Assembly: GCA_043228905.1 (NCBI GenBank)
Contig: JBHGNT010000015.1
Location: 10,540,001-10,604,000, forward strand
DNA: 64,000 nt
Origin: Azolla caroliniana
Taxonomy: Eukaryota > Polypodiophyta
Direction of reading: 5' to 3'
Shown piece after piece: positions 20,156-31,092 of the stretch. How positions within the stretch are numbered: position 1 is the stretch's first letter; each line of letters begins with the position of its first letter. A program made the position numbers and the translations under genes. Below the pieces are notes generated by a model. The model was given only the letters and a program-made list of their open reading frames with translations. It had not been told where the DNA came from and did no database searches.

Positions 20156-21277
20156 ATCTCCCACTAAAGGCGAAAAGAATCGTGAAACTGATGGGAAGAT
20201 TGTATAAGACTTCAACCTCCCACCTAATAAACATGTTACACAATCTATATAAGACAAATTGTGTAATATGAAGATCTAAGCAATTCCCATAAAGTGACAA
20301 CAATGCTCTAGCGCATCATGCAGCAGAGCTTTGGTTAATGGATCTGCAACATTTTCTCAAGAAACAACCTTCTCAAGGTTGATGCAACATTTTCGTATGA
20401 AATGGTATCCCACTCTAATATGCTTGGTCTTTGCATGGTAGAGTGGGTTTTTAGCCAATGTAATGGCACTCTGACTATCGTGTCACAATACAATATGGGT
20501 ACAAGCTAAGGTATGCTCATGTCACAAGCTAGTCTAGAAAGCAATATAGCTTCCTTACATGCCTCACTAGCTACAAAATACTTTGTTTCTGTAGTAGACA
20601 GACTAGTACACTCTTGGAGACGTGATCTCCACAATATGGCACTTCCCATAAATTTAAAAATTTACCTCAAAGTAGACTTTCTGCCACCCAAACATAGATC
20701 TAGTGCCACTTAGATACCTTAGTATCATTTTACTAAGGTGCTCACAGCTCCAAGTGCAAATGCAACATCTGGTCCATCGCTACCATAGCGTACATGAGAC
20801 TACCAACAACAAACCGGTAAGGAATTATTCTCATAAACTCCTTTTCATCATCAGATTTGGGATATTCATTGTTGCTCAAGTTTACATGCATAGACAATAT
20901 TGTGCTCAAAGGTTTTGCACTTTCAATATTAAACCTCTTGAGTATTTTGGATACATACGTAGATTGAGACAAATACATTCATCCACTACTATCACGAGTA
21001 ATACACATGCCAAGGATGTATTTTGCATTTCCCAAATTTTTCATGCGGAAAGTTTGACTCAAAGTTTTCTTTAGCTTCGATAACTCACCCTTGTTTTTAT
21101 CTGCGATGAGCATCTCATCTACATAGAGTACCAAAATTACATATGAATCATCTAGACATTTCTTCATATATAGACACGAGTCTTCTTTGCACCTATTATA
21201 ATTTTGGGACCTCATAAAAGCATCGTATTTTTTATACCACTTTTGAGGAGATTGCTTAAGACCCCATATAAACTTTT
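20156..21277 (-). pseudogene. copia RT/RNase H pseudogene
   Basis: The minus strand from 21270 reads WGLKQSPQKWYKKYDAFM, then LVLYVDEMLIADKNKGEL (the active site YVDD has become YVDE), FRMKNLGNAKYILGM, and after a break YLSQSTYVSKILKRFNIE and VVGSLMYAMVAMD. Near 20560 comes a diverged RNase H stretch. Stops and frameshifts are frequent. It belongs to a third copia family in this window. Confidence 0.8.
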
Positions 21278-21480
21278 GAGGAAGTAGCGGCCGAATAACA
21301 GTTTTTCCTGCAATAGACAAAAGGTAGAGAATAGAGAACAAGAAAGACGGAAAAAACATAGAAAGGTCATGTAGGATTTTTTTGGGGTTGCGCACACTAA
21401 AAACCCTTTCTCATATCTTCATTTATATGCATCCTAACATTAGTGGGAATTATGGATTTGACCTTTTACATTATGTATCA
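21278..21480 (-). repeat. Partial 5' LTR of the 19938-21480 element
   Basis: It begins GAGGAAGTAGCGGCCG, homologous to position 12 of the LTR at 19938, and ends ATTATGTATCA. The missing outer end marks the deletion breakpoint. Confidence 0.75.
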
Positions 21481-22100
21481 ATTGAGGAGATAATGGGAGG
21501 GGCTGACTCGAGCAAACACCTTAGTTTCCAAGTTAGAGCTTACCAAATTGGCTCAATCTCGCGACGAAGAAATTCAATTCATTCCTGATGCCCCTTAGAG
21601 AGTAACTTTCTCTCAAGGCACATATGGACTGATGTTCTATTATATCCTTGTCGAAGCATTGGCCCTATGAATATGGCAAGACAAGTGATGTATTAGTGTT
21701 GGTTTCTTCCCGTGACAGCAAGTTACAAGAACTGGAAGAGGCCTATGAAAAAGAAGAGCTTTTCTTTGTATTCATCCTTGTGAGTGTTTGTAACTTATCT
21801 TGTATATGTACAATACATGTGGTCTTTGAAAAATAGGTTGAGGTAATCAATACTGGAAATAAATGAACAAGAACTCGTGTTAGTGGCCTGAAATAGTGAG
21901 AGAGGCCATGGGAAGATCCATATACACCCTCCTCTAAAAGCTCCCATAAGGAACACTTCTCCAAATCATAGTTTTTGGAGGTTTTGAATTTGGTCTATCA
22001 TTATATCAAAGTTTCTATGGACTTTTTTGTGTATTGGTGATTAGTAGTATATATTCAAGTGAACTGATTGATTTCGGTCTTGGATGTGTTTTAGTTAAAG
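21481..22100. other. No gene recognised
   Basis: A plus-strand open stretch near 21648-21770 (KHWPYEYGKTSDVLVLVSSR...) has plausible composition but no family I recognise. Confidence 0.35.
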
Positions 22101-22240
22101 TTGGCGATTATTCGTCCAAACACGGTACAAGGAGTGAATGGACTGACAAATGACCCCAAAGAGGTAGTGCATAATTATTTACAAAGTTGCTTCACCCTAG
22201 ACATTATTGTCGTGTTGCCTATGCCTCAAGTTGGATTACT
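22101..22240 (+). pseudogene. Fragment resembling a cyclic nucleotide-gated channel exon
   Basis: The frame reads LAIIRPNT, then LTNDPKEVVHNYLQSCFTLD and IIVVLPMPQV. The pattern L-A-x-x-x-P-(N/E), then L-x-x-D-P-x-x-(I/V), Y-L-x-x-x-F-x-x-D and V-L-P-x-P-Q is that of the S2-S3 region of plant CNGC channels, non-selective cation channels of the plasma membrane or tonoplast. It is preceded by TTAAAG (a possible acceptor) and followed by GTTGGA (a possible donor), so it could be one exon. I see no other CNGC exon nearby, so a gene relic or captured fragment is most likely. The call rests on family recollection. Confidence 0.5.
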
Positions 22241-23604
22241 GGAACCATTTTTTGTAGTTTATGTGCAATTTCCATTGATGTTTTCAATTTTGAGATGAAT
22301 TCCATTATCACAAGTGCAATGTGCTTGAGCCTCTTTACAAAACTAACAAAATGTAGGGTTCTTGAGGTTTTCATAGAATCAATAAGCCATGAGTGTTTCA
22401 AATTTCCAACGAGTGATCACTAATGTTGATGATATAGGCATCAAGTAAAAGTGTAAGGAACATTAAGATAGTGAAAAAAAAAACCTTCTAAATGCGTGTT
22501 ATAAATCAAACTATCATATATTGATTAGATAGTTAGAGCCAAAATCCTAACATTGACATATTGATATTAGTCCATACAAAGATGGCAAAATGTATAGATC
22601 CCAAAAAACACAAACATGTCATATCTATGGCTTTATGCATGGCATTATGTCTTGCTTTCATTAGATGATGGCTTCTGTTAATATATGTGTGCATATGTAA
22701 ATGTTTACACATTTGATCTATTCTTCCTTGGGTGGTGTTTTAAAAGTGAATTAGTAAGTGTTTGTGAACACACTATAAAGACCACATTGACAAGTTTCAA
22801 CAAGGGAGAGAAGAATTGGAATAGATCGGTTAGATTATATAAAAATTTGACAGAGGCTTGTTAATATAAGGTGTATTTAGTGTGAGAAGACTTAAGCAAG
22901 AAAATATAATGTCTCCAAATTTTCAAAAGACTATAATAACTTACGAGACTCTAGCTTCCTAAAACTATTAACTTTATTGATATATATCATGAAGTGTTTT
23001 TTTGCCTACTTACTCTAAAGAAGGTTAGCATTCTTGAGTTTGGATGTAGTGTTTTGTATCACACATGCATTCACTATCCCTCGTTAATTGTCATATTTAG
23101 ATTGGATGATACAAATTATTTGACATATTTCATGAACTTCATTTGTTTGGTTCAATAAAAAGGATAGTTTCTTATCTATATGTTGCATTGTCGCGAAGTT
23201 ACGCATGTACATAACCATAAGCCATTAAGTCATTTCAATTGTTTAAACTATAAACCATTAAGTTGATAAAGGCCCAAACTAAATGGAAGCAAAACTAGAC
23301 CATAATAAATATTCAAACTTAAATAGAACAGAATCAAACCATTTGCATTATTAAGATGTTAAATCGTGATACTAGGTTACCTTTGACTTTGCATAATCTT
23401 TGACTCTACATTACCTTTGAGTCTAAGAAGGCTTGACTTCAAGTCACTTAACACCCCATCCTCTCTTGTTAAAATCCCTAGTGGTCTAGCTCAAGTAGCA
23501 CATGAATACTTAATTTTAATAATTCTTGAACATTTTCATATAAGGATCATGTATATGATTCCATATAGGATAAGGGGTGAAAACTCATATAAGTGTTGGT
23601 GTTA
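22241..23604. other. AT-rich, no gene recognised
   Basis: No continuous frame of note. CTTTGA(C/G)TCTA-type repeats near 23383-23425 are the only pattern seen. Confidence 0.5.
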
Positions 23605-25614
23605 GATCAAGAGATTTGGTCCTCAGGAGCGATGCCAAATGGCTTGGTGGAGGGAATGATCTATCTCATCCCTAAAGCGGCAGGGCGAAGCCTCGAGCTG
23701 CACCAATGGCGTCCAATCGCGATCCTTAACACGATATACAAGATACTCGCAAAAGTCCTAGCTAGGTGAATAGCAAGCTTCCTACCGGATATCATACATG
23801 AGAACCAAACAGGGTTTATCAGGGGTAGGTGTATCTTTGATAATGTGCTGCTTCTCTGGGAAGTTATGGCATTGGCAGATCGCACCGCATTGAGCTCGGC
23901 TATTCTGATGTTAGACTTTGAGAAGGCCTACGACAGGGTGTTATGACCCTTTTTGGAAAGAGTGATGAGAGCTATGGGCCTTCCCCAGTAATGGAGGAAT
24001 TTCACTTCTGCACTCTATCGGACTGCTACCAGTAGCGTGTTGGTATCTGGTGCTAGGGGCCCCGCCTTCCAACTACATCGCTCAATGAGGCAAGGTTGTC
24101 CTCTAGCCCCATATCTCTATCTATTTGTAACCGAGGCTTTCTCGGCCTACTTACAAGCACCAAGCAACAGACTGAGGGGATTGCCCATCCCCAATGTGAC
24201 TGAGGATCTTATGTTATCTTAATATGCCGACGATATGGTTCTTTTCTTGCAGGGCGATGATGTAAATTTACAACGAGTTGAACATCTTGTTGAAGACTTT
24301 TGTCAGGTTGTTGGTGCCAAGATCAATTGGGATAAAACCCAAGGCCTCTAGTTCAACGAACAAGAGAAGCCAAGGTAGCATCCCCATGCTAAGTTTGCAT
24401 GGGTCCCTGATGGGACGACATTCAAGTACCTCGGATTTACGATGGGGAGGGCAATCCCCAAGGGAGCGCAATTGTCCCATGTGCAAGCCAAACTAAGCAA
24501 GAAGTTGAACCAATGGAGCAGGTCTAAACTATCCTTCACTGGTAGGGTTCTTATTGCGAACCAAGTGATGCTCGCCACCATGTGGCACTCAATCTCGTGC
24601 TAGATTATGGACCCTTCAGGCTTGCACGCGATTAAGGCTACCATCATGGGTTTTATATGGTCAAGTAAGGACAACCCGATGGTTGCCGCCAGAGTGTCAT
24701 GGCATTGGTTAACACAACCGCGGGCCAAAGGGGGGGGCTTGGCCTCATAGACCCCCTAATGCAGAGCTGAGCATTGCTAGCCAAAATGGTGGTTCGTTGC
24801 CTCCTGCCAGGTGAGGGGTGTTGGAAGGTTCTACTTCGCAATAGGTTGCAGGCAGGGACTCCCAAGTATGGTAGGCCTTGGCCCGACTCCTTGAATTGGT
24901 GTTGTACGAGCGGAGTTCCTCCCAAGATGGCTTTTCTTCCAGAGGAGAGGGTCACGAACTCCATCTTGCGGGCATGGTGTCACATACGACATCATTTGGT
25001 CAAGCACACGCCAGAGACACTAATCGAGTGGTCTAGACAACCATTATTTTGGAACCCTCAGGTGCGAACAAGTGACGACATGATGTTAGGCCAGCTTAAG
25101 GGCCTAGCATGGGGAAAGCTGGCGCAAATAGGGCTTCACTCTTTAGATGATTGGAGACGCACGATGGCTTTAGGAGGAGCCTAGGGGGTCCCACTTCCTC
25201 CCCTCAAGGGAGCCATGAAAATGCGGAGATTGATAGCTGAGGCAGTTGATGAGGTTCCGATGGGGGAGGTGAGAGAAGATGCTTGGTTCGGTCTCTTTGA
25301 TGAGGCCGGAAGGGTTAAGGCGCTGAAGGGCATGAGCGGATCGGGAAGAGATAGGATTTTTGGGGAGAGTCAGAGTAGAGGCTCTTGGCACCCAATCCGC
25401 GTGGTGGCGCATGTTGGTAACATTTGGAAGACAGACCCGGATGTTGCTAAGGTGGAACCCCATTGGAAGTTATGGGTATATGGTTGTCGTCCCCTCATCG
25501 AACTAGAATGGAACCCAGGAGATTTCAGGTGGAAACATGATGGCAGATTTCGCCATTTCTTCGAGTACAACACTAAACTGGGTCAGACTTTTCAATTGCA
25601 GCTAGACGGCCCCT
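23605..25614 (+). pseudogene. LINE ORF2 pseudogene, reverse transcriptase part
   Basis: RT motifs in order are HQWRPIAILNTIYKIL near 23700, MLDFEKAYDRV near 23908, MRQGCPLAPYLYLFV near 24085, the catalytic YADD at 24223-24234, and FKYLGFTMGRA near 24420. Several in-frame stops (for example near 23768, 23945 and 24220) and frameshifts make it nonfunctional. The intact enzyme would nick DNA and prime reverse transcription at the target site. Confidence 0.9.
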
Positions 25615-25702
25615 TGTTGGAGACGAGGCAGTCTCTGCGGAAGATCAAGAAGCATTCGATTCTTCTGAGTACCTGCGTATGACAGATTGTAGGTCGTTGC
25701 AC

Positions 25703-25739
<37 letters not shown>

Positions 25740-25911
25740 CACAAAAGACTCTTTATTTCTCAAAGCAATAATACAACAAGCCAACCTTACAAAAAGGTTA
25801 CAAGGTCACTATATATAGTGACCGACTTAGGGCAACTGCCCTTTATGCTAATTACATAAATGGCCAAAACGGGATAATGTGAATACGTCCATTATACACG
25901 TGTATTCGACA
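25615..25911 (-). repeat. 3' LTR, family I (297 bp)
   Basis: The plus strand starts TGTTGGAGAC and ends TATTCGACA. It contains a GA microsatellite at 25703-25739 and the palindromic CACTATATATAGTG. It appears identical to 30796-31092. Confidence 0.95.
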
Positions 25912-26104
25912 CTCCCCCGTAATGGGCGTATACATGGGTTATCTAAGATTACAGGTATAGACTTAGGTTCTTGGACATATCAGCTTTGTTCGAGTCGGCA
26001 GGGTCCGAAGGCAGAAGACCGAACTGGTCGGGTCGGAACAGTTGAAGCCGATCATTAAGGAACTGATGTCGGTTGTCGGGAACCATCCTGCTCTGTGTCC
26101 GGCT

Positions 26105-27760
26105 CTAACCGGACTGGTTTGTCGTTACGCCCATCTGATGCCGAAGAGACCGAAAACGGTCTGCCGAAAGACACTTGGTCATTCCATCTGCGACATTGTC
26201 GGTTGTGGATATTTTCTCTAGACCGATTTTCCCTGAAATGACGCAGTCCCGAACGAAGTGATATCGAACGTCGATATGTTTGGAGGCGTTGTGGTGAACC
26301 GGATTTTTCGACAAGGCAACAGCACCTTGACTGTCGCTGTAGACAACTGGAGCCGAGTCATGGTCGACTTGTCGAAACGTGTGCGCCAGCCGACCGAGCC
26401 ACAAAGCTTCTTTTGCTGCGTCGGACGCAGCTACATATTCTGCTTCGGTCGTTGAGGTTGCTGTGCACTCCTGAAGTTTCGACTTCCACGAGATTGCTCC
26501 ATTGCCGAATTTGAAGTAGTATCCGGTTGTTGATTTCCGACTGTCTATACAGCCGGCGAAATCCGAGTCGGTGTAACCGACTACGCCTGAGGTTCGGTTC
26601 GGACCGAAAAGAATGCCGTGTTCTTTTGTGCCAGCCAGATATCTGAACACATGCTTGACTGCGTTCCAATGCGATCGGCCAGGATTGTGCATAAATCTGC
26701 TGACGACTCCTACGGCATGAGAGATATCAGGCCGTGTCGCGACCATCAGGTACATAAGGGAGCCGACTGCCGGTGCATACGGTACCGACTTCATATTTTC
26801 CCCCTCCGGGCCGGATGTCGGGCAGTCTCGCTGAGAGAGCCGAAGATTCATTGGGAGCGGGGTTGAAGCAGATTTGGCTGATTGCATGTTGAAGCGTTCT
26901 AAGACACGTCGGATATAGTCGGTCTGAGACAAAAAAAGATGTCGTTTATCGCGATGCCGACTAATCTTCATGCCGAGTATGTGTCGTGCCGGACCGAGGT
27001 CCTTCATGGCAAACTTCAACCGCAGTTGCCGAACGAGATCGGCAAGTTCGCCCGCGTGGCGTCCAGAAATTAGCATGTCGTCCACGTAGATGATGAGGAA
27101 GATGGGTGATCCATCTTGAGCTGTATTGGTGAAGAGACAATGGTCCTCATCGCTTTTGGAGAAGCCGATCGATTGGATGAAGTCGTCGAACTTCTTGTAC
27201 CATTGTCGTGGTGCCTGTTTGAGGCCGTATAGACTCTTCCTGAGTCGGCAGACTAGATGTTCTTGGCCGGTTGCCACGAAGCCTTTTGGCTGCTCCATAT
27301 AAATTTCCTCCTCGAGATCACCATGGAGGAAGGCTGTTTTGACATCTAGCTGAATCAGCTCCAAGTTGTCGGTTGCCACTACGCCGAGTAGAAAACGAAG
27401 GGTTGTCATTTTCACCACTGGTGAAAAAATCTCGTCGAAGTCGACGCCATATTCTTGTCGGAAGCCCTTCGCAACTAATCTGGCCTTGTACTTTGGGGTG
27501 GTAGAGTCAGACGTCTCTTTTAGTCGATAAACCCACTTGCAAGGAAGAGCACGTCGGTTCTTAGGTAATTCGACCAGATCCCAAGTCTTGTTTGCCCGAA
27601 TGGAGTGCATTTCCGACTCCATCGCCAGATGCCAGGTGGCTGAATCGACAGAAGTCGATGCTTCTTCGTAAGACGTCGGTGAAGAAAATTCCAGGAGAGT
27701 ACCTCTCCGGAGGTTGCGACAGTCTCTCGGATCGTCGAGGTATGATGGGACTGGTCGCAT
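26105..27760 (-). CDS. copia Pol C-terminal part: reverse transcriptase and RNase H
   Basis: The 551-codon frame is shifted relative to the upstream Gag-integrase frame and overlaps it by 200 bp; the biologically continuous part starts near 27690. RT landmarks are WVYRLKETSD, KARLVAKGFRQEYG near 92-105, QLDVKTAFLHGDLEEEIYM near 137-155, LYGLKQAPRQWYKKFD near 177-192 and the catalytic YVDD at 225-228. RNase H has GYTDSDFAG, TTEAEYVAAS and the C-terminal VADGMTK. RT copies the element RNA and RNase H removes the template. All catalytic motifs I can check are present, so the enzyme would work if the frame were joined. The ATG at 27760 is an artefact of the open frame. Confidence 0.9.
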   Translation of the reverse strand: MRPVPSYLDDPRDCRNLRRGTLLEFSSPTSYEEASTSVDSATWHLAMESEMHSIRANKTWDLVELPKNRRALPCKWVYRLKETSDSTTPKYKARLVAKGFRQEYGVDFDEIFSPVVKMTTLRFLLGVVATDNLELIQLDVKTAFLHGDLEEEIYMEQPKGFVATGQEHLVCRLRKSLYGLKQAPRQWYKKFDDFIQSIGFSKSDEDHCLFTNTAQDGSPIFLIIYVDDMLISGRHAGELADLVRQLRLKFAMKDLGPARHILGMKISRHRDKRHLFLSQTDYIRRVLERFNMQSAKSASTPLPMNLRLSQRDCPTSGPEGENMKSVPYAPAVGSLMYLMVATRPDISHAVGVVSRFMHNPGRSHWNAVKHVFRYLAGTKEHGILFGPNRTSGVVGYTDSDFAGCIDSRKSTTGYYFKFGNGAISWKSKLQECTATSTTEAEYVAASDAAKEALWLGRLAHTFRQVDHDSAPVVYSDSQGAVALSKNPVHHNASKHIDVRYHFVRDCVISGKIGLEKISTTDNVADGMTKCLSADRFRSLRHQMGVTTNQSG

Positions 27761-30104
27761 CGGGTATCGAGGTCGGATGGTCCGAAAGCGGATTGTTCTG
27801 CTGTGCCGAGTCGGAGTTGTCCGAGTCGGTAGTGTAAGGTTCAGCTACCCGTGAAGCTGACCGTGTGTTAAGAGCGGGGCCTTCTTGAAGGGTCGGCACA
27901 TCGGAGAATGTTACCCTTCGGACTTCGATCGGTTTTTCGACTGATGGATTCATAGCCGACTCGTTGAACACAACGTCCGAACTTCGAACGATTTGTCTGC
28001 GTTCGGGGTCCCAGAGTCGGTATCCCATTTCGCCGTCGGATCCATATCCGAGGAAAATGCATTTCCTGGACCGAGGTGCAAGTTTTCGGCGATCATCTTT
28101 CGGAATGAGGGCGTACGCCTCGCATCCGAAGATCCTCAGCTTGTCGTAATTCGGCTTACTGCCGATCCATAGTTCCTGAGGAATTTGAAGTCCTAGAGGT
28201 CTACTTGGCGACATATTGATTATGTGTACTGCCGTGAGTAGAGCCTCTGCCCAGAAGCCATCCGACAGTCCGGAGTGTTGGAGCATGGAAACTATCCGTT
28301 CTTGGATTGTCCGATTCATTCGTTCTGCAATCCCGTTTTGCTCCGGACTGTGTGGTGCCGTAAATTCACGTCGGATGCCGCGTTGTCGGCAGAATTTGAC
28401 GAATTCGTCGGATTTGAACTCTCCCCCATTGTCGGTCCGAAGGCATTTCAGCTTTCGGTCGGTTTGATTTTCTACCATAGCGAGCCAATCGGAGAAGATC
28501 GAGAAGACACGATCTTTGGTGCGAATCGGATAAGCCCACACCTTTCGAGTCGAATCGTCAATAAAACTGACGAAGTAAGAGGCACCGCCAAGAGACTGAT
28601 GCGGCATTGGGCCACAGACGTCCGAATGGACCAAATCGAGAGGTCTTGTTTCTCTTGGTGCTGATGTCGGGTGTGATGCGGCTGCTTGTTTGCCATACTG
28701 GCAATGCTCGCAAAATTGATGGTCGGAGAAGGAGAGTTTGGGGATGTATCCGGCTCTAGATAGATGCGTAATGCCGGCCTTGCTGAGGTGTCCTAATCTT
28801 CGGTGCCATAGTGATGACACAGGAATATCCACCAAAAACAGGTTACCCTCTCTGAGCGTAACATGTAACGGATACAGTGAGTGTATCTTGGGTCCTCTAG
28901 CAAGCAGGAGGTTCCCCCTGTGGAGTGTCCACCCTCCCGAAGAAAAACCGGCACGAATGCCGTCTTCATCTAGTTGTCCGACTGAGATCAATGGCCTTGA
29001 GAGCTCGGGTACATGTCGGACATTGTGGAGTACAAGTGTAGAGCCACCTGCAAGGTTGAGCTCTACTGTGCCGATTCCGATGATGTCACAGTGTTGTGAG
29101 TTGCCGACCCGAACTGAGTCGGAGTGACGGATCGTATATTGCCGAAATTGGGACCGATGAGGAGTCACATGAAATGACGCGCCCGAATCCAAGAGCCATG
29201 TGCTCGATTCTTCAGTCGTGAGTAGAACTTCTGATCCGACTGGATTTTCGATTGATAGTATATTCGGTTCGTCCGGTAGTACATCAGCTGAGAAGCTGAC
29301 GTAATTGATCTCCTCATGCCGGCCACTCTTCTTGTTGTTCTTGTTCTTGAGTGCGCGGCAGTCGGCTTTGATGTGTCCGGGTTTCTTGCAATAGTTGCAG
29401 GTTCGGTTATCCCGTGACTGGCTCCGTCTTCGCTGATTGTTCGGCGGTCGTGAGGAATCTCTTCCTCGTATGTTCGATCGGTTTGTCGAACCTTGTACTA
29501 TGTAAGCGTCTTCTGTTGAGTCTTTGGCGAAAGACTTTCTCCGAGCTGCTTCGGTCAGGATTGCGCTCGTGACTTCGGAGTATTTAACAGCCGTGGTTGA
29601 CGCGTTGCACACGGTTGTGACGAAAGTTTCCCATGATGAGGGAAGGCTACTCATGAGTATCATTGCTCTGAGTTCATCCTCGATTGCCGTCCCCTGTGAC
29701 GAGATTTGGGAGCTTATGCTTTCGTACTCATTGAGGTGTGCTTGAACCGAGTCGGATTCTTTCATCCGCAAGTTGTAGAGGCGCCGGATCAGAAACATCT
29801 TCGTTGCGGCGACCTTTTCGTAAGTGTCCGACAGTGTTTTCCACAATTCGAATGCTGTCGTACACGATTGCACCGTAAAGTATACCGATTCCGATAGGTG
29901 CATCCGAATCGTGGCGCGGACGATTCTGTCCAGCTTCTGCCACTCAATTGGTTTGTATCCTTCTGGAGGTTCTTCATTTTCGATGGGATCGATTTGCCCC
30001 TTGACTATGAGATAGTCCTGCATTTGTTCCTTCCAGAAGTTGAAGTTCGATCCATCGAACTTTCGGAGACTCATTTCTGACGAGCCGGATGTTGATGCCA
30101 TCAT
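27561..30104 (-). CDS. copia Gag-protease-integrase (847 aa)
   Basis: The start MMASTSGSSEMSLRKFDG is typical of copia Gag. Domains in order are UBN2-type Gag about 15-200, the CCHC zinc knuckle CNYCKKPGHIKADC at 236-249, aspartic protease WLLDSGASFHVT at 303-314, the pre-integrase HHCC finger (HRRLGH...CEHC) about 435-468, and the integrase core with D495 (HSDVCGP), D558 (TDNGGEF) and E594 (NGIAERMNR). After about residue 805 the frame diverges into unrelated residues and stops; the correct continuation is in the overlapping frame 26105-27760. One indel near 27670-27720 explains this. The proteins assemble RNA, mature the polyprotein and insert the DNA copy. Confidence 0.9.
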   Translation of the reverse strand: MMASTSGSSEMSLRKFDGSNFNFWKEQMQDYLIVKGQIDPIENEEPPEGYKPIEWQKLDRIVRATIRMHLSESVYFTVQSCTTAFELWKTLSDTYEKVAATKMFLIRRLYNLRMKESDSVQAHLNEYESISSQISSQGTAIEDELRAMILMSSLPSSWETFVTTVCNASTTAVKYSEVTSAILTEAARRKSFAKDSTEDAYIVQGSTNRSNIRGRDSSRPPNNQRRRSQSRDNRTCNYCKKPGHIKADCRALKNKNNKKSGRHEEINYVSFSADVLPDEPNILSIENPVGSEVLLTTEESSTWLLDSGASFHVTPHRSQFRQYTIRHSDSVRVGNSQHCDIIGIGTVELNLAGGSTLVLHNVRHVPELSRPLISVGQLDEDGIRAGFSSGGWTLHRGNLLLARGPKIHSLYPLHVTLREGNLFLVDIPVSSLWHRRLGHLSKAGITHLSRAGYIPKLSFSDHQFCEHCQYGKQAAASHPTSAPRETRPLDLVHSDVCGPMPHQSLGGASYFVSFIDDSTRKVWAYPIRTKDRVFSIFSDWLAMVENQTDRKLKCLRTDNGGEFKSDEFVKFCRQRGIRREFTAPHSPEQNGIAERMNRTIQERIVSMLQHSGLSDGFWAEALLTAVHIINMSPSRPLGLQIPQELWIGSKPNYDKLRIFGCEAYALIPKDDRRKLAPRSRKCIFLGYGSDGEMGYRLWDPERRQIVRSSDVVFNESAMNPSVEKPIEVRRVTFSDVPTLQEGPALNTRSASRVAEPYTTDSDNSDSAQQNNPLSDHPTSIPDATSPIIPRRSERLSQPPERYSPGIFFTDVLRRSIDFCRFSHLASGDGVGNALHSGKQDLGSGRIT

Positions 30105-30795
30105 ATTCGGTTTCGGTTGACGAAGCTCGGTTCGGAGTTGACTACGAACCTTGTTGGGGTGCAGCCGGTTGGCTCACCCGATATCGTTCTAGTCGGATTT
30201 GAACCCGAGTCGGTTCGGCTTCGGAACTTGCTCGAATTGACTTCGGTAGCTTGAGGGACAGAACCGACTGGTCTTCCCGAATGTTGCCGAGTCGGAGTGA
30301 GCCCGGTTCGCTTCGGGTATATATATATATATGCCGAATACCGATTATTGAAACCGATTTTGCTTCGGTTGACTGCAGCAACGAGAGAGACGGATCCAAC
30401 TAATCCTCCCGAATGTTGATCAGCCAGATGAAGCACGAATTTGGGGTTGTTGTCTTAAGACCGATCTGCACCGAGTGGTTACAACGAGCAGCGAGCAGCG
30501 TTTAATGACCTTTTCGGATGCCGTTTAACCGAATGGATCACGATCGTGTCAATGATGCACAAGGGGATTTCACCTCGAGCGGTTACGATCACAAGGAACA
30601 GAGTACAACCTGATGGTTTACTCCAAGCAAGAGGATCTAACGCGATGGGGTGCAAACCTCGTTTTTGTTCTTCTTCTCTCTTTCTTCGAATGACGCGAAT
30701 GCTGTGCAGGCCGTGATGAAGTGAAGAACCGAATGCTGTGCAGGCGGCCGACAGCGGATTGAAGGACCGACTACTGTGCAAGCTCTGATACCAGA
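30105..30795 (-). other. Leader of the family I element
   Basis: An untranslated leader of about 690 bp lies between primer site and gag. It contains an approximate internal duplication (both ending CCCGAATGTTG, near 30275-30289 and 30407-30418), an AT dinucleotide run at 30319-30332, and many short CCGA/TCGG motifs. The primer-distal part is shared with positions 1-260. Confidence 0.7.
30782..30793 (-). other. Primer-binding site (initiator tRNA-Met)
   Basis: The minus strand reads TGGTATCAGAGC, two bases inside the 5' LTR. Confidence 0.9.
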
Positions 30796-30883
30796 TGTTG
30801 GAGACGAGGCAGTCTCTGCGGAAGATCAAGAAGCATTCGATTCTTCTGAGTACCTGCGTATGACAGATTGTAGGTCGTTGCAC

Positions 30884-30920
<37 letters not shown>

Positions 30921-31092
30921 CACAAAAGACTCTTTATTTCTCAAAGCAATAATACAACAAGCCAACCTTACAAAAAGGTTACAAGGTCACTATATATAGT
31001 GACCGACTTAGGGCAACTGCCCTTTATGCTAATTACATAAATGGCCAAAACGGGATAATGTGAATACGTCCATTATACACGTGTATTCGACA
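30796..31092 (-). repeat. 5' LTR, family I (297 bp)
   Basis: This is the partner of 25615-25911, with identical ends and length and no substitution noticed on reading. Confidence 0.95.

Larger units (their letters stand above)
19938..21480 (-). mobile_element. Ty1/copia deletion derivative (LTR - RNase H - RT - LTR)
   Basis: The minus-strand element has its 3' LTR at 19938-20155, decayed RNase H and RT at 20156-21277, and most of its 5' LTR at 21278-21480. Leader, gag, protease, integrase and the first half of RT are gone: RT sequence runs straight into the LTR at 21277/21278, which lacks its outermost 11 bases (TGTTGGGGGAC). I found no target duplication. The flanking 5-mers are TAGAG and ATTGA. 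Confidence 0.8.
25615..31092 (-). mobile_element. Complete Ty1/copia family I element
   Basis: The 5478-bp minus-strand element is flanked by CCCCT at 25610-25614 and 31093-31097, a perfect 5-bp target duplication. Its LTRs (297 bp each) show no difference on reading, so insertion is recent. The order on the minus strand is 5' LTR, initiator tRNA-Met primer site, a leader of about 690 bp, gag-protease-integrase, RT-RNase H, polypurine tract (25912-25922, GGGGGAG end) and 3' LTR. A single frameshift near 27690 separates integrase from RT. It lies inside a LINE. Confidence 0.95.
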
